Source: Aphrocallistes beatrix (lineage: Eukaryota > Porifera > Hexactinellida > Sceptrulophora > Aphrocallistidae). From it: DNA of 64,000 bases. Made by a program: the position numbers and the translations under genes. Shown one piece after another: positions 1 through 9,458 of the stretch. Location: assembly GCA_963281255.1 (NCBI GenBank), contig OY725489.1, positions 558,001 through 622,000 on the forward strand, given 5' to 3'. Every line of letters begins with the position of its first letter. Positions within the stretch are counted from its first letter, which is position 1. Below the pieces are notes generated by a model that worked only from the letters and a program-made list of their open reading frames with translations, ran no database searches and was not told the origin of the DNA.

Positions 1-512
1 ACCCCCCACTTTCTCGATTTCACCCCCCACTTTTTCGATTTTACCCCCCACTTTCTGGATTTGATTCCACACTTTCTGGTCTGCATCCTCCACTTTCTGG
101 TCTGCACCCTCCACTTTCTGGTCTGCACCCTCCACTTTCTGGTCTGCATCCTCCACTTTCTGGTCTGCACCCTCCACTTTCTGGTCTGCATCCTCCACTT
201 TCTGGTCTGCATCCTCCACTTTCTGGTCTGCACCCTCCACTTTCTGGTCTGCACCCTCCACTTTCTGGTCTGCACCCTCCACTTTCTGGTCTGCACCCTC
301 CACTTTCTGGATTTGATTCCACACTTTCTCGATTTCACCCCCCACTTTCTGGATTTCACCCCCCACTTTCTCGATTTTGCCCCCCACTTTCTCGTTTTTA
401 ACCGCCACTACTTTCTCAATTTTAACCGCCACTACTTTCTCAATTTTAACCGCCACATTCTGGATTTTACCCCCCACATTCTGGATTTCTCCCCCCACTT
501 TCTGGATTTCTC
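1..512. repeat. 21-bp minisatellite, coding on the minus strand
   Basis: About 24 tandem units of 21 bp, such as ccactttctggtctgcaccct, run in from the left edge. There are two sub-types: a homogeneous block at about 75-310, and more diverged blocks on both sides, including three longer 24-bp units near 398-455 that still preserve the frame. The unit is a multiple of 3, so length changes keep the membrane-protein frame open. The homogeneous centre with diverged edges is what recent unequal exchange or slippage would leave. Confidence 0.9.
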
Positions 513-1578
513 CCCCCACTTTCTGGTTTGCATTCTCCGCTTCCTTGATTTTATCCGCCACCTGGATGTCATTCCCCATCTCTCTCATTTCTTGCCATTT
601 CTTTTCTATGTACTCTTTGGAATTCTTCACGGCCTGTTCAGTTTTGTACTGTAGGTTTTTGCAGATATATCTAATCGCGATACAAGCCAACACAGGTGAC
701 AGATGCCACTGTACTGTGATGATGCACTCCAAAATACTATCGACATACCTGAGAGTCTTCAAGTTCATGGTTTTACTCACGTTGCAGCCAGATTTCTCTA
801 GAATGTCAGGGAATATATCGATGAATGTATTCACCGTACCGAGATAATACTTGTAGTTCAATTCCCTGTAACTGGGGTTATATTCTGGTTTGAAGTAGAA
901 GATCAGTATGAGTGGAAGGATGAAAACAATCATGTAAGCTAAAAAAAGTCCGGTTCCTGAGAAGAATTTACTCTTACCACTTGGAAACGGACATTTCCAT
1001 CTACTCGCTTCTCCATCTTCTGAATCTGAATTTGAAGAAGAAGAATCTATTTGAATTTTAGGATTGCTCTTCGTTAAATTTGACGTTACACCGTATTTAA
1101 ATTCGACCTCGTCCAATATGTTTGAGTTCACATAAATGAAGTAGCAGCAGCCTAGTGCTACTAGAGAGTTGATGAAGTCAGTTGCGAACAATACCTCTTG
1201 GAATGTGTCTTCACCTGATGTACTATTGTTACAACATCTCGCATTTAGATTTACGGAGTCAGTAATGAATAGGATGAACTGTAGCAATACCTCGAATGCG
1301 AAAATTAGAAAGAAAACCACCTGTAGCGCTATTTTTATCACTCTCCCGACTATCTTTGGTACTTTCCAGACTGTATCGTCATTCTCTTCGATTGTTCCAT
1401 GTTCTTCGCCTTTTTTGTATTTATATTCAGAAAATTCTCTTGGTAAAAATTCGATGAATTCGAAGGTAAAGAAGTAATACATTGCCTTAGGAACATACCA
1501 ACTGAGTTCTCTGCCTGTTTCCATCACCCTGTACGGTGAACACTTTTTCTTTAATTTGATGTTGCTGTCTTCATCCAT
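1..1578 (-). CDS. GRL-like multi-pass membrane protein, copy 1, with in-frame heptad-repeat expansion (3' end beyond window)
   Basis: Reading the minus strand from the ATG at 1576-1578, the frame stays open to the left edge, at least 526 codons. The first ~340 residues closely parallel the intact paralogue at 4084-5691: membrane segments in the same order, an extracellular-type loop with paired cysteines and an N-glycosylation site, an acidic Ser/Glu linker, then K-W-Q-x-M-R-E-M-G-N-D-I-Q. After that point the paralogue continues with ~30 linker residues and three more membrane segments. This copy instead enters a 21-bp tandem repeat read in frame as K-V-E-G-A-D-Q or K-V-G-G-E-I-Q units. I checked each 60-bp block of 1-600: there is no stop and the frame does not shift. 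The last membrane segments must lie left of the window. Function is inferred as for copy 2. Whether the protein is made is unknown. Confidence 0.6.
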   Translation of the reverse strand, partial: MDEDSNIKLKKKCSPYRVMETGRELSWYVPKAMYYFFTFEFIEFLPREFSEYKYKKGEEHGTIEENDDTVWKVPKIVGRVIKIALQVVFFLIFAFEVLLQFILFITDSVNLNARCCNNSTSGEDTFQEVLFATDFINSLVALGCCYFIYVNSNILDEVEFKYGVTSNLTKSNPKIQIDSSSSNSDSEDGEASRWKCPFPSGKSKFFSGTGLFLAYMIVFILPLILIFYFKPEYNPSYRELNYKYYLGTVNTFIDIFPDILEKSGCNVSKTMNLKTLRYVDSILECIITVQWHLSPVLACIAIRYICKNLQYKTEQAVKNSKEYIEKKWQEMREMGNDIQVADKIKEAENANQKVGGEIQKVGGEIQNVGGKIQNVAVKIEKVVAVKIEKVVAVKNEKVGGKIEKVGGEIQKVGGEIEKVWNQIQKVEGADQKVEGADQKVEGADQKVEGADQKVEDADQKVEDADQKVEGADQKVEDADQKVEGADQKVEGADQKVEDADQKVWNQIQKVGGKIEKVGGEIEKVGG

Positions 1579-1613
1579 GTTGTTTTTTTTGTCAAAAGCT
1601 CGTACATGTTTCA

Positions 1614-1621
1614 TTTATATA
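1614..1621 (-). promoter_or_regulatory. TATA box of GRL-like copy 1
   Basis: TATATAAA on the minus strand, about 36 bp upstream of the ATG. The block TATATAAATGAAAC is shared with copy 2 at the matching position, and the ATG is preceded by an A/C-rich leader (AACAAC). Confidence 0.45.
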
Positions 1622-2383
1622 TCAGAATCTTATCACCGCTTAAATTTTCCCTTCACTAGATGAAATAATCATTGACATAATTATGTCTGTGGACCCTGTT
1701 TGTGACGAGATTCAATTATTTTCGAGTGAATTAATGTGGTCTGTCTTGTGACATAATCTAATTTGGGAGATATTCCACATAGTGACTTAATAGGTTAATA
1801 TACGGACATATAGTCTCCTTTATGATAAGTAATGTCTACTGCATTACATCAATTTGAAATAAAGTATTATTTGAGTGAAATCGTTAATCTTATCTGTTGT
1901 AAGTATATATCTATATATTATTAATCATTACACATAATTTTTATTGTTTAAGTTGAACGGTCATCGTCGAGATGTTGATGTTTTTAGAAAAAAAAATTTT
2001 CTGTGTGTCCCTTAGCTTTTGTTATTAATTTATCAGTAAAATGACGATTATTAGTATTGCCCTAACTTACACTAGCTCTTGTGTAAGAACTCTACTCGCT
2101 CTAGTCTAGTGGGTTTACATGAGGCATGCCCAATTTCCTTTTAAACTCACTCGTTTTTGAGCGATTTCTTATTTCCTAAAGCTCATTTTAGAACAGTCAA
2201 ACTGCCAATCCTGCAGTTTCGTATATGAGTGTACCCCAATCCTGTGCTATACATATGAACAGTTATTCACATACAGTAGTATATAATTAGATTAGCAGCA
2301 AGCACTTTAGCATCTTATGTAAACAAAATGAACAACAAACATTCGTTAGCAGCCTATGTAAATAGAAATTAGAATGATAGAAG
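1622..2383. other. Intergenic region, GRL-copy 5' and 3' flanks
   Basis: AT-rich DNA without a convincing gene. The left part is the upstream flank of copy 1 and is duplicated upstream of copy 2 (compare 1660-1900 with 5760-5950). The right part (2200-2380) matches the 3' flank of the 6374-7894 gene. Nothing else recognised. Confidence 0.5.
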
Positions 2384-2598
2384 TTTAGGTTTTTATACCT
2401 CAACTTGGAAAAAATTGGCAGTAAATCTTGTAAGAACTCAAAGGTCAGGAAGTAGTACATAAACACAGGAACATACCAACCGAGTTTTCTGCTCATTTCC
2501 ATTACTGTTTGCGATGAAAAATTTTATAATTTGAATTTGTATTTTCTCTTCGAATACCTTCGTTAACCAATCAGAGATGTCAGTTCATTACTGCCCAT
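2384..2598 (-). pseudogene. Truncated GRL-like pseudogene
   Basis: The N-terminal ~70 codons of the 6374-7894 gene recur here from the ATG at 2596-2598. Codon 12 has become TAA (ctgattggttaa where the intact copy has ctgattagtgaa). After the first hydrophobic segment and the S-K-L-x-Y-K-x-L motif, the sequence jumps directly to the 3' flank of the gene (gatagaagt), so about 1.3 kb of body is deleted. This is a dead paralogue formed by internal deletion. Confidence 0.8.
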
Positions 2599-2635
2599 GT
2601 TGTTGTTGTTTTGTTTTGTTGAAAAGCTGTTGAGA

Positions 2636-3060
2636 AATCTGTTTTTACAACGAGAGTAGCATTTTTTTGTGAATTGATTTAAGTGGTCTGGCGACACAAT
2701 TCCACTTAGGAACATATGTCCTGTCCTGACTTTATGTCTTAAATGGACATAAACAAAAAAGTTTAAGTCTGTAAAATATCCTTCGGATGAGAACGTTAGA
2801 TTTTTTCGATCATTTTTAGGAAAAATTATTTTATAACTGACTCTGAAATTTTGTTATTAGCTCATCTGTAAAATATCCGATTATTAATGCCTAATTATAT
2901 CTCTTCACGTAATAGTTATTCTAATGCATTTACAAGAGACACTCACTCTAGTAGTACTTAGTCTGGATTGTCCCTTGGGCGATTTCTTCGATCCTGTATC
3001 TGTTGTAGGATCAAATGTGATGAATAAAATCAGACTTTGAAAAGTACTTGATCCTACCTT
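2636..3060. repeat. Duplicated GRL upstream flank
   Basis: This block (from gtttttacaacgag to gatcctacctt) recurs nearly base for base at 8041-8253 (left part) and 8945-9367. It marks segmental duplication of the GRL gene together with its 5' flank. In this copy the block ends where the foldback element begins. Confidence 0.75.
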
Positions 3061-3540
3061 GTGATTGGGTTAATACGAAAGATTTGAAGTTTTATTGGAA
3101 TGTTTGCTACATTCCAGTGTTGTTATGGAAACGTGTTTTGGTCAGTTCGGGTTATATCTTGACAACCGCGATAGCTAGATAGTCAAATATATGAACATTT
3201 GATAGCGAATAGACTACTTACTATTAAGCAAATATATAATTTCGACGTCTAATTTCAATGGTTTACGAGATATTCGACAAATTACCAAATCTGACCAATA
3301 TGATAAATTGTCGAATATCTCGCAAACCATTGAATTTAGACGTCGAAATTATATTATCGCTTAATAGGAAGTAGTATATTCGCTATCAAATGGAATTACA
3401 TTTGAATGTTTAGCTCTTGCAGTTTTCAAGATATAACCCCAACTGACCAAAACACGTTTCCATAGCAACAGTGGAATGCAGCAACATTCCATGAAAAAAA
3501 ATCAAAATTTTCTGTATTAATAACCCATTCACATCTCAAG
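3060..3540. mobile_element. Long inverted repeat (foldback or MITE-like element)
   Basis: Two arms of about 220 bp are reverse complements around a short centre near 3285-3300. For example, ggaaacgtgttttggtcag on the left pairs with ctgaccaaaacacgtttcc on the right, and atttcgacgtctaa pairs with ttagacgtcgaaat. There is no ORF. The outer part of one arm (ccatagcaac...acattcca) recurs at about 43368-43400. It could form a very long hairpin RNA if transcribed. Confidence 0.8.
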
Positions 3541-3887
3541 ATTCACTAAATCTGTCACAAATATAACCTATTGCGCAACCATATGGTGACTAATCTAAAT
3601 TTTAACAAGGATATGGGTACTTTGACACCATATTTATATAGCTGGTAATACATTCCTAAGCTCTATCGTGCTTTGTTAATTATTTAAGGCAGCTCATGCA
3701 ATAGTTCAACCATCTTCTACCGCATCCCTAGTCTCAAATCCGCAAGTTAGTGTGAGGCCTTATATACAGTAAGCTATGTTTATAGTTACTAAGTCTAGTT
3801 TCGTATTCCTGAATATTTTCCCATCACTCTCCCCCAAATGATGCTATACATTTAAGCAATTATTTCATACAGTATAATATCATATGA

Positions 3888-4066
3888 ATAATGAGCAACA
3901 CTTTAGTATCCTATGTAAACAAAATGAACAACAAGCACTTGTTAGCAGCCTTTGAACAAAATGAGCAAAAAGCACTTTTAGCAGCCTATGTAAAATGAGC
4001 AACAAACATTTTTAGTATCCTATGTAAACAAGATGAACAACAGAACAAACATTTTTAGCATCCTAT
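3888..4066. repeat. Short tandem repeats in GRL 3' flank
   Basis: Imperfect ~35-bp units containing agcctatgtaaacaaaatgagcaacaa(g/a)cactttt are repeated four to five times. Shorter versions lie at 2290-2370 and 6285-6355, always just downstream of a GRL-like copy, so they belong to the duplicated unit. They may lie in the 3' UTR. Confidence 0.6.
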
Positions 4067-4083
4067 ATCCGTGTGATACATCT

Positions 4084-5691
4084 TCAGCAGTTGAAGAACC
4101 TTGTAGCATGAATAGCCTTCACAACGAAACTTATCATCACAGTCATTCCAATAGGAATGATGGTGTAGAACAGACTTGTAGAGAAATCTCCGAAAAACGC
4201 AATCTCGAATCTCACTTGACTCCCAGCTATCATTGATAGTTCCTGCTTGATGCCTTCTGCGAATTTTTCAAGTTCTCCCGTGTTTTCTCCGAATATTTTG
4301 TCCATTACTTTTGTGTCTGAGGTTATTTCGTCACTAAATTTAGCTAGTTCCGTGTTGATCCCTAACATGCCATCACTCATCAACCAAACAGCAATAAACT
4401 GGTAAATGTAAACGAAAACCAATCTGTACACAATGATTTCGTCCACATGTTTGCTCTTCTTAGCAAATGAGAAGAATTTCTGCCCAAACTCATCTTCACT
4501 GTCGTTCAGGTAGCTAACGAATAGATATGCTATAATGATTATGATGGAAAAAATGTTCAGAGCTGATACGTAGTATACTCGATTTGAGTATTTCCTAACT
4601 TGTTTCGCTACTCGGTAAAATTCTCGAATCGGCTTTCCATTCCTCACTGCCTGATTTTCATCCACCACTTCCTGGATGTCATTCCCCATCTCTCTCATTC
4701 CTTGCCACTTCTTTATGTACTCTTTGGAATTCTTCACGGCCTGTTCAGTTTTGTTCTGTAGGTGTTTACAGATATATCTAATCGCGATACAAGCCAACAC
4801 AGGTGACAGGTGCCACTGTACTGTTATGATGCACTCCAAAATACTATCGACATACCTGAGAGTCTTCAAGTTCATGGCTTTACTCACGTTGCAGCCAGAT
4901 TTCTCTAGAATGTCAGGGAATATATCGATGAATGTGTTCACCGTACCGAGATAATACTTGTAGTTCAATTCCTCGTAATTAGGCTTGTATTCTGGTTTGA
5001 AGTAGAAGATCAGTACGATTGGAAGGATGAAAACAACCATGTAAGCTAAAAAAAGTCCAGTTCTTGAGAAGAATTTACTCTTGCCACTTGGAAGCTTACA
5101 TTTCCATCTACTCTCATCTTCTTTTTCATTTTCAGATTCACCCTCCGAATCTGAAAGTGAAGTAGAATCATTTTCAGATTCGCCCTCCGTTTTTAAAATG
5201 TTTTTAAAATCGACCTCGCCCAATATGTCTGAGTTAACATAAATGAAGTAGCAGCAGCCTAGTGCTACTAGAGAGTTGATGAAGTCAGTTACGAACAATA
5301 CCTCTTGGAATGTGTCTTCACCTGATGTACTTTTGTTACAACATCTCGCATTTTGATTTACAGAGTCAGTAATGAATAGGATGAACTGTAGCAATACCTC
5401 GAATGCGAAAATTATGAAGAAAAACCCCTGTATCGCTATTTTTAGTACTTTCCCGGCTATTCTTGGGACTTTCAGTTTATCTTTCACTGTGCCTTGTGTT
5501 TCGCCTTTTTTTAGTTTTTTGTACATATATTCAGAAATTCGTTTGGGTAAGTATTCTATAAACTCGAAAGTAAAGAAGTAATACAGTACTACAGGAACAT
5601 ACCAATTGATTTTTCTGCCTTTTTCCATCACCATGTGCTGTGAACATTTTTCCTCTGGTGTCCTTACTTGGATGTTGTTGTCTTCATCCAT
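4084..5691 (-). CDS. Gustatory-receptor-like (GRL) family membrane protein, copy 2 (intact, 535 aa)
   Basis: Hydrophobic segments lie near residues 29-48, 84-108, 131-153, 211-231, 285-308, 372-394, 421-437 and 505-526. Counting back from the C-terminus, the last seven fit insect OR/GR and animal GRL topology: N-terminus inside, a long cytoplasmic loop before the fifth segment, and a short loop before the last helix. All N-glycosylation sequons lying near membrane segments (119-121, 268-270, 396-398) fall in loops predicted outside, along with a Cys pair at 117-118. The end (R-F-E-I-A-F-F-G-D-F-S-T-S-L-F) resembles the GR/GRL final helix with its preceding G-x-F. Family members form tetrameric cation channels; ligand and partner are unknown here. 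An extra N-terminal hydrophobic segment (29-48) is not standard. Alternative: an unrelated sponge-specific 7-8 TM family. The gene is single-exon, and residues 166-194 are acidic (Glu/Ser). Confidence 0.5.
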   Translation of the reverse strand: MDEDNNIQVRTPEEKCSQHMVMEKGRKINWYVPVVLYYFFTFEFIEYLPKRISEYMYKKLKKGETQGTVKDKLKVPRIAGKVLKIAIQGFFFIIFAFEVLLQFILFITDSVNQNARCCNKSTSGEDTFQEVLFVTDFINSLVALGCCYFIYVNSDILGEVDFKNILKTEGESENDSTSLSDSEGESENEKEDESRWKCKLPSGKSKFFSRTGLFLAYMVVFILPIVLIFYFKPEYKPNYEELNYKYYLGTVNTFIDIFPDILEKSGCNVSKAMNLKTLRYVDSILECIITVQWHLSPVLACIAIRYICKHLQNKTEQAVKNSKEYIKKWQGMREMGNDIQEVVDENQAVRNGKPIREFYRVAKQVRKYSNRVYYVSALNIFSIIIIIAYLFVSYLNDSEDEFGQKFFSFAKKSKHVDEIIVYRLVFVYIYQFIAVWLMSDGMLGINTELAKFSDEITSDTKVMDKIFGENTGELEKFAEGIKQELSMIAGSQVRFEIAFFGDFSTSLFYTIIPIGMTVMISFVVKAIHATRFFNC

Positions 5692-5733
5692 GTTGTTGTT
5701 GTTGTTTTGTTAAAAGCTCACATACAGGTTTCA

Positions 5734-5741
5734 TTTATATA
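5734..5741 (-). promoter_or_regulatory. TATA box of GRL-like copy 2
   Basis: TATATAAA on the minus strand, 43 bp upstream of the ATG. Flanking bases match copy 1, and the leader is an (AAC)n run ending at the ATG. Confidence 0.45.
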
Positions 5742-6373
5742 TCGGAATCTTATTCACCTCCTTCGCTAGATGAAATAATGATTGACATAATTCTGTCTGT
5801 TGACATAATCTCATTTGGGATAATATTCCACGTTCTGACTTGATGGGTTAATATACGTACATATAGTCTCCTTTTGATGATCAATGTCTGCTATATCACA
5901 TCAATTTGAAATAAAGTATTATTTGGGTGAAATCGTGTCCCTTAACTTGTATTTCATCAGTAAAATGACGATTATCAATATTGCCTTAGTTTTGTAGCGT
6001 CATTTCCTGTTTAAGCCATTTTGGGCGGGGAAGCCATACAGATTTGAGGTCTCACTATAAATAGAAAAAAACACTTAGCCAACCGCAGGTTTTAACTGAC
6101 ACTCAAGAACACCTCTACTCACTCGTTCTTGGGCGATTTCTTATTTCCCAAGTCTATGTGAGGCTCATTGTAAGTAAAGAGTCAAACTCTTCATTACTGG
6201 TTTCGTATACGAGCGTACCCCAATCCTGTGCTAAACATATGAACAGTTATTCACATACAGTAGTATTTAATTAGATTAGCAGCAAGCACTTTAGCATGTA
6301 AACACAATGAGTAGCAAGCACTTGAGCATTCTATGTAAACAGAAATTAGCATGATAGAAGTAAGTCCGTGTGT
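5742..6373. other. Intergenic region between GRL copies 2 and 3
   Basis: Duplicated GRL flank. A segment at 5995-6066 (gtttaagccattttgg ... ctataaatagaaaa) recurs at 54290-54362 and, weaker, at 32090-32150, so it is a dispersed repeat. No gene seen. Confidence 0.5.
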
Positions 6374-7894
6374 TTAACTTGGACAGTAGAGGAACCTTGA
6401 AGCATGAATAGCTCTCACAACGAAACTAACCATCGTAGTCAGTCCAATAGGAATGATGGTGTAGAACAGACTTGTAGAGAAGTCTCCGAAAAACGCAATC
6501 TCGAATCTCTCTTTACTCTCCGCTATCATTGATAGTTCCTGCTTGATGCCTTCTGCGAATTCTTTAAGTCTGCCTGTATTTTCTCCGAATATTTTGTCCA
6601 TGATTTCCGTGTCTGAGTTTATTTCGTCACTAAATTTAGCTAGTTGCGTGTTTACTCCTATTATACCATCACTCATCAGCCAAACACCAATGAACTGGTA
6701 AATGTAAACAAAAACAGTTCTAAATAACATCATTTCATCCACATTTTCTTCTTTCTTAGCCCGTGAGAATTTCTCTGCAAATGCTTTATCACTGTCGTTC
6801 ATATAACTAACAAAGATATTCGCTACTATTATTCCGACGGAGAAAATGTTTAGTGATGAAATGTAATATAATTTGTTTGAGTATTTCCTGACTAACTTGG
6901 TTATAGTGTAAAATTCTTGAATCGGACTTCCATTTCTTGTCTCTATGTCATTTACATTCCCTAGCTCCGTAATTCCTTGCCATTTCTCCTCTATGTACTC
7001 TTTGGATCTCTTCACGGCATGTTCAATTTCATTCTGCAGATGTTTGCAGATATATCTAATCGCGACACAAGCCAACACAGGTGACATGTGCCATTGTATT
7101 GTGTTGACAAACTCCATCAAGTAATCAATACTCATGTAAACATTCATGTCAATATGCTCTTTAGTCAGGTTACAGCCAGAATTTTTTAGAATTTCAGGGA
7201 ACAAGTCGATGAATGTATTCGCAGATCCGAAATAATAAATTTGTGTGGTGCTGTTTTCTCGTTTGAAGGCGCAAGTGAGTGTGAGTGGAAGAAGGAGGAT
7301 GATTGTGTAAGCTAAGAATATTCCAATTCTTGAAAAGAATTTACTCTTGCCACTTGGAAGTTTACACTTCCAAATAATCTGGTCTTTGGGCATATTTTCA
7401 AATTTGACCTCCTTTTTCAATATTTTTGAGTTCACATAAATGAAGTAGCAGCAGCCTAGTGCTACTATAGAGTTGATGAAGTCAGTTACGAACATTACCT
7501 CTTGGAATGTGTCTTCACCTGATTTACTATAGTTACAACAGTCCACATTTAGATATACGGAATCAGTAATGAAGAGGATAAACTGTAGCATTACCTCGAA
7601 TGCTAAAAATAGAAAGAGAAGCCCCTGTATCGCTATTTTTAGTACTTTCCCGGCTATTTCTAGTTTCTCTTTGCCTATTTTTAGTTTTTTATACCCCAAC
7701 TTGGAAAAAAATGGCAGTAAATCTTCTATGAACTCAAAGGTTAGAATGTAGTACATAAACACAGGAACATACCAACCGAGTTTTCTGCTCATTTCCATTA
7801 CTGTTTGCGATGAAAAATCTTCTAATTTGAATTTGTATTTTCTCTTCGAATACCTTCGTTCACTAATCAGAGATGTCAGTTCATTACTGTCCAT
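6374..7894 (-). CDS. Gustatory-receptor-like (GRL) family membrane protein, copy 3 (intact, 506 aa)
   Basis: Intact paralogue of copy 2 with the same order of hydrophobic segments. It retains the cysteines after the second segment, the S-G-E-D-T-F-Q-E-V motif, K-C-K-L-P-S-G-K-S-K-F-F-S-R before the fourth segment, and the C-terminal R-F-E-I-A-F-F-G-D-F-S-T-S-L-F helix. The acidic linker after the third segment is much shorter than in copy 2 and the N-terminus differs. Conservation is highest in the last ~100 residues, the part that forms the pore in OR/GR-type channels. The leader before the ATG is a run of AAC triplets. Function is inferred as for copy 2. Confidence 0.5.
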   Translation of the reverse strand: MDSNELTSLISERRYSKRKYKFKLEDFSSQTVMEMSRKLGWYVPVFMYYILTFEFIEDLLPFFSKLGYKKLKIGKEKLEIAGKVLKIAIQGLLFLFLAFEVMLQFILFITDSVYLNVDCCNYSKSGEDTFQEVMFVTDFINSIVALGCCYFIYVNSKILKKEVKFENMPKDQIIWKCKLPSGKSKFFSRIGIFLAYTIILLLPLTLTCAFKRENSTTQIYYFGSANTFIDLFPEILKNSGCNLTKEHIDMNVYMSIDYLMEFVNTIQWHMSPVLACVAIRYICKHLQNEIEHAVKRSKEYIEEKWQGITELGNVNDIETRNGSPIQEFYTITKLVRKYSNKLYYISSLNIFSVGIIVANIFVSYMNDSDKAFAEKFSRAKKEENVDEMMLFRTVFVYIYQFIGVWLMSDGIIGVNTQLAKFSDEINSDTEIMDKIFGENTGRLKEFAEGIKQELSMIAESKERFEIAFFGDFSTSLFYTIIPIGLTTMVSFVVRAIHASRFLYCPS

Positions 7895-7958
7895 GTTGTT
7901 GTTGTTGTTGTTGTTGTTGTTGTGTTGGGTTTTTTTTGTTGAAAACTTTCATTTCATT

Positions 7959-7966
7959 TTTATATA
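7959..7966 (-). promoter_or_regulatory. Probable TATA box of GRL-like copy 3
   Basis: TATATAAA on the minus strand, about 65 bp upstream of the ATG. The longer distance is partly explained by the expanded (AAC)n leader. Confidence 0.35.
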
Positions 7967-8257
7967 TTTTTTTCACTACACACGTAAGTCTTTCTTATGA
8001 TAGATGACCTATAGTACTGCCATGCTTCCGGAGCACATTTCTGAAATCTGTTTTTACAACGAGTGTAGCATTTTTTTGTGAATGGATTTAAGTGGTCTGG
8101 CGACACAATACCACTTAGGAACATATGTCCTGTACTGACTTGATATCTTAGAAGGACATAAACTCTCCTTTAGAATGACTGATATCTAAATTACAATGAT
8201 TTAGTTTCAAGTCTGTAAAATAGCCTTCGGATGATAACGTTAGATTTTTTCATCTGC

Positions 8258-8930
8258 TTGGGTGGTTAGGGTGTTTGAACACTGAGACTTAGGTGATGGG
8301 TTCTAACTAGAGCATTAGTCGATCCTCAAAAAAAAAGGATCTAGAAAAAAGATCCTTTCAATAATAGTCAGAGGACTATCATTTTAATACAGCTCCTGGA
8401 AAGAGGTGCCTTATGGCATGGACGGCGTGTAATGGCCGCTGTCTGCAGCAGCCTGAGGCATACTTAGTGCTTAAGTTAGTATTCAAACCATAAAACACTT
8501 TTAAAAATATATTTAATCAACATAAATTTCAACACTTTCACCTACAACTAGGGGATTAAAAAGAAAAAGGATCGGATCGAATTCAGTAAAAGGATCGCGA
8601 TCCGGATCTTTCAAAGATCCTAATACCCTAGTTCTAACCTCGCCCTAGTCTTGCATTTTATTCTCAATTACATTGCTTCTGCTATGCAATCTGAGCCTAC
8701 ACTCTTGCAGAACCTTAGTGAGCTGAAACCACTTAGGATGTCATCTCGTTTGAAGTTAAAGTTAAGTCAGCTGCTATCTTTCTTGCCTACTGATAGCCGA
8801 GTTTTTCTCTGTAAACTTGCTATCATGTGCACACAGACATTCAGCAACTATCAATAGGTTTAGCACCTCACTCAGATTGTGAACCCCTGAGAACATATTC
8901 GCATGGATTCGGGGGTATATAAATATATAA
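8258..8930 (+). repeat. tRNA-derived SINE-like repeat, split by a hAT-type insertion
   Basis: 8258-8307 resembles the start of a tRNA (gcttgggtggttagggtg as A-box-like region, then gatgggttctaac as B-box). The B-box is completed at 8639 (ctcgccctagtc) after a 323-bp insertion. The body continues to about 8700-8930. No tail structure was confirmed. A tRNA-like origin is inferred from the two boxes and their spacing. Confidence 0.4.
8308..8630. mobile_element. hAT-like MITE with 8-bp target duplication
   Basis: Flanked by the 8-bp direct repeat gttctaac (8300-8307 and 8631-8638). The ends are inverted and imperfect: tagagcattag on the left, tagggtattaggatc read inward from the right. Non-coding. 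Eight-bp duplications and TAGGG-type ends are typical of hAT elements. Confidence 0.75.
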
Positions 8931-9458
8931 ACTTTACTTTTTTACTTTCACAATATGATACCACTTAGGAGCATATGTCCTGTCCTGACTTTATGTCTTA
9001 GATAGACTTAAACTCTCCTTTAGAATGACTAATATCTAAATTACATTGATTTAGTTTAAGTCTGTAAAATATCCTTCGGATGATAACGTTAGATTTTTCG
9101 ATCATATTTAGGAAAAATTATTTTATAACTGACTCTGAAATTTTGTTATTAGTTCATCTGTAAAATATCCGATTATTAATGCCTAATTATATCTCTTCAC
9201 TCTTCGTAATAGTTTATTCTAATGCATTTACAAGAGACACTCACTCTAGTAGGATAGATGGGACTTAGTCTGGGTTGTCCCTTGGGCGATTTCTTCGATC
9301 CCATGTCTGTTGTAGGGATTAAATGTAATGAATAAAATCAGACTTTGAAAAGTACTTGATCCTACCTTCTGCTTGTACGTCTAATGTATCAAATAATCTC
9401 AATATTTATTACAGAAATGTCCTTGTTATTGTTTACTTTCCTGTTATTAGAACAACAA

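Noticed and set aside
1-540. CRISPR array
   Set aside because: Contiguous 21-bp units without spacers, inside a eukaryotic coding frame.
61-654. Plus-strand open frame of H-F-L-V-C repeats across the minisatellite
   Set aside because: It is the antisense shadow of the coding repeat, with no homology outside it. The minus-strand frame continues a conserved protein.
4084-5691. CALHM, innexin or bestrophin channel
   Set aside because: CALHM and innexin have four membrane segments and a different cysteine layout; here there are seven to eight and a GR/GRL-like final helix.
9384-9458. Signal peptide on the first helicase-like protein
   Set aside because: The hydrophobic 25 codons precede a good splice acceptor and are not present in the paralogues.
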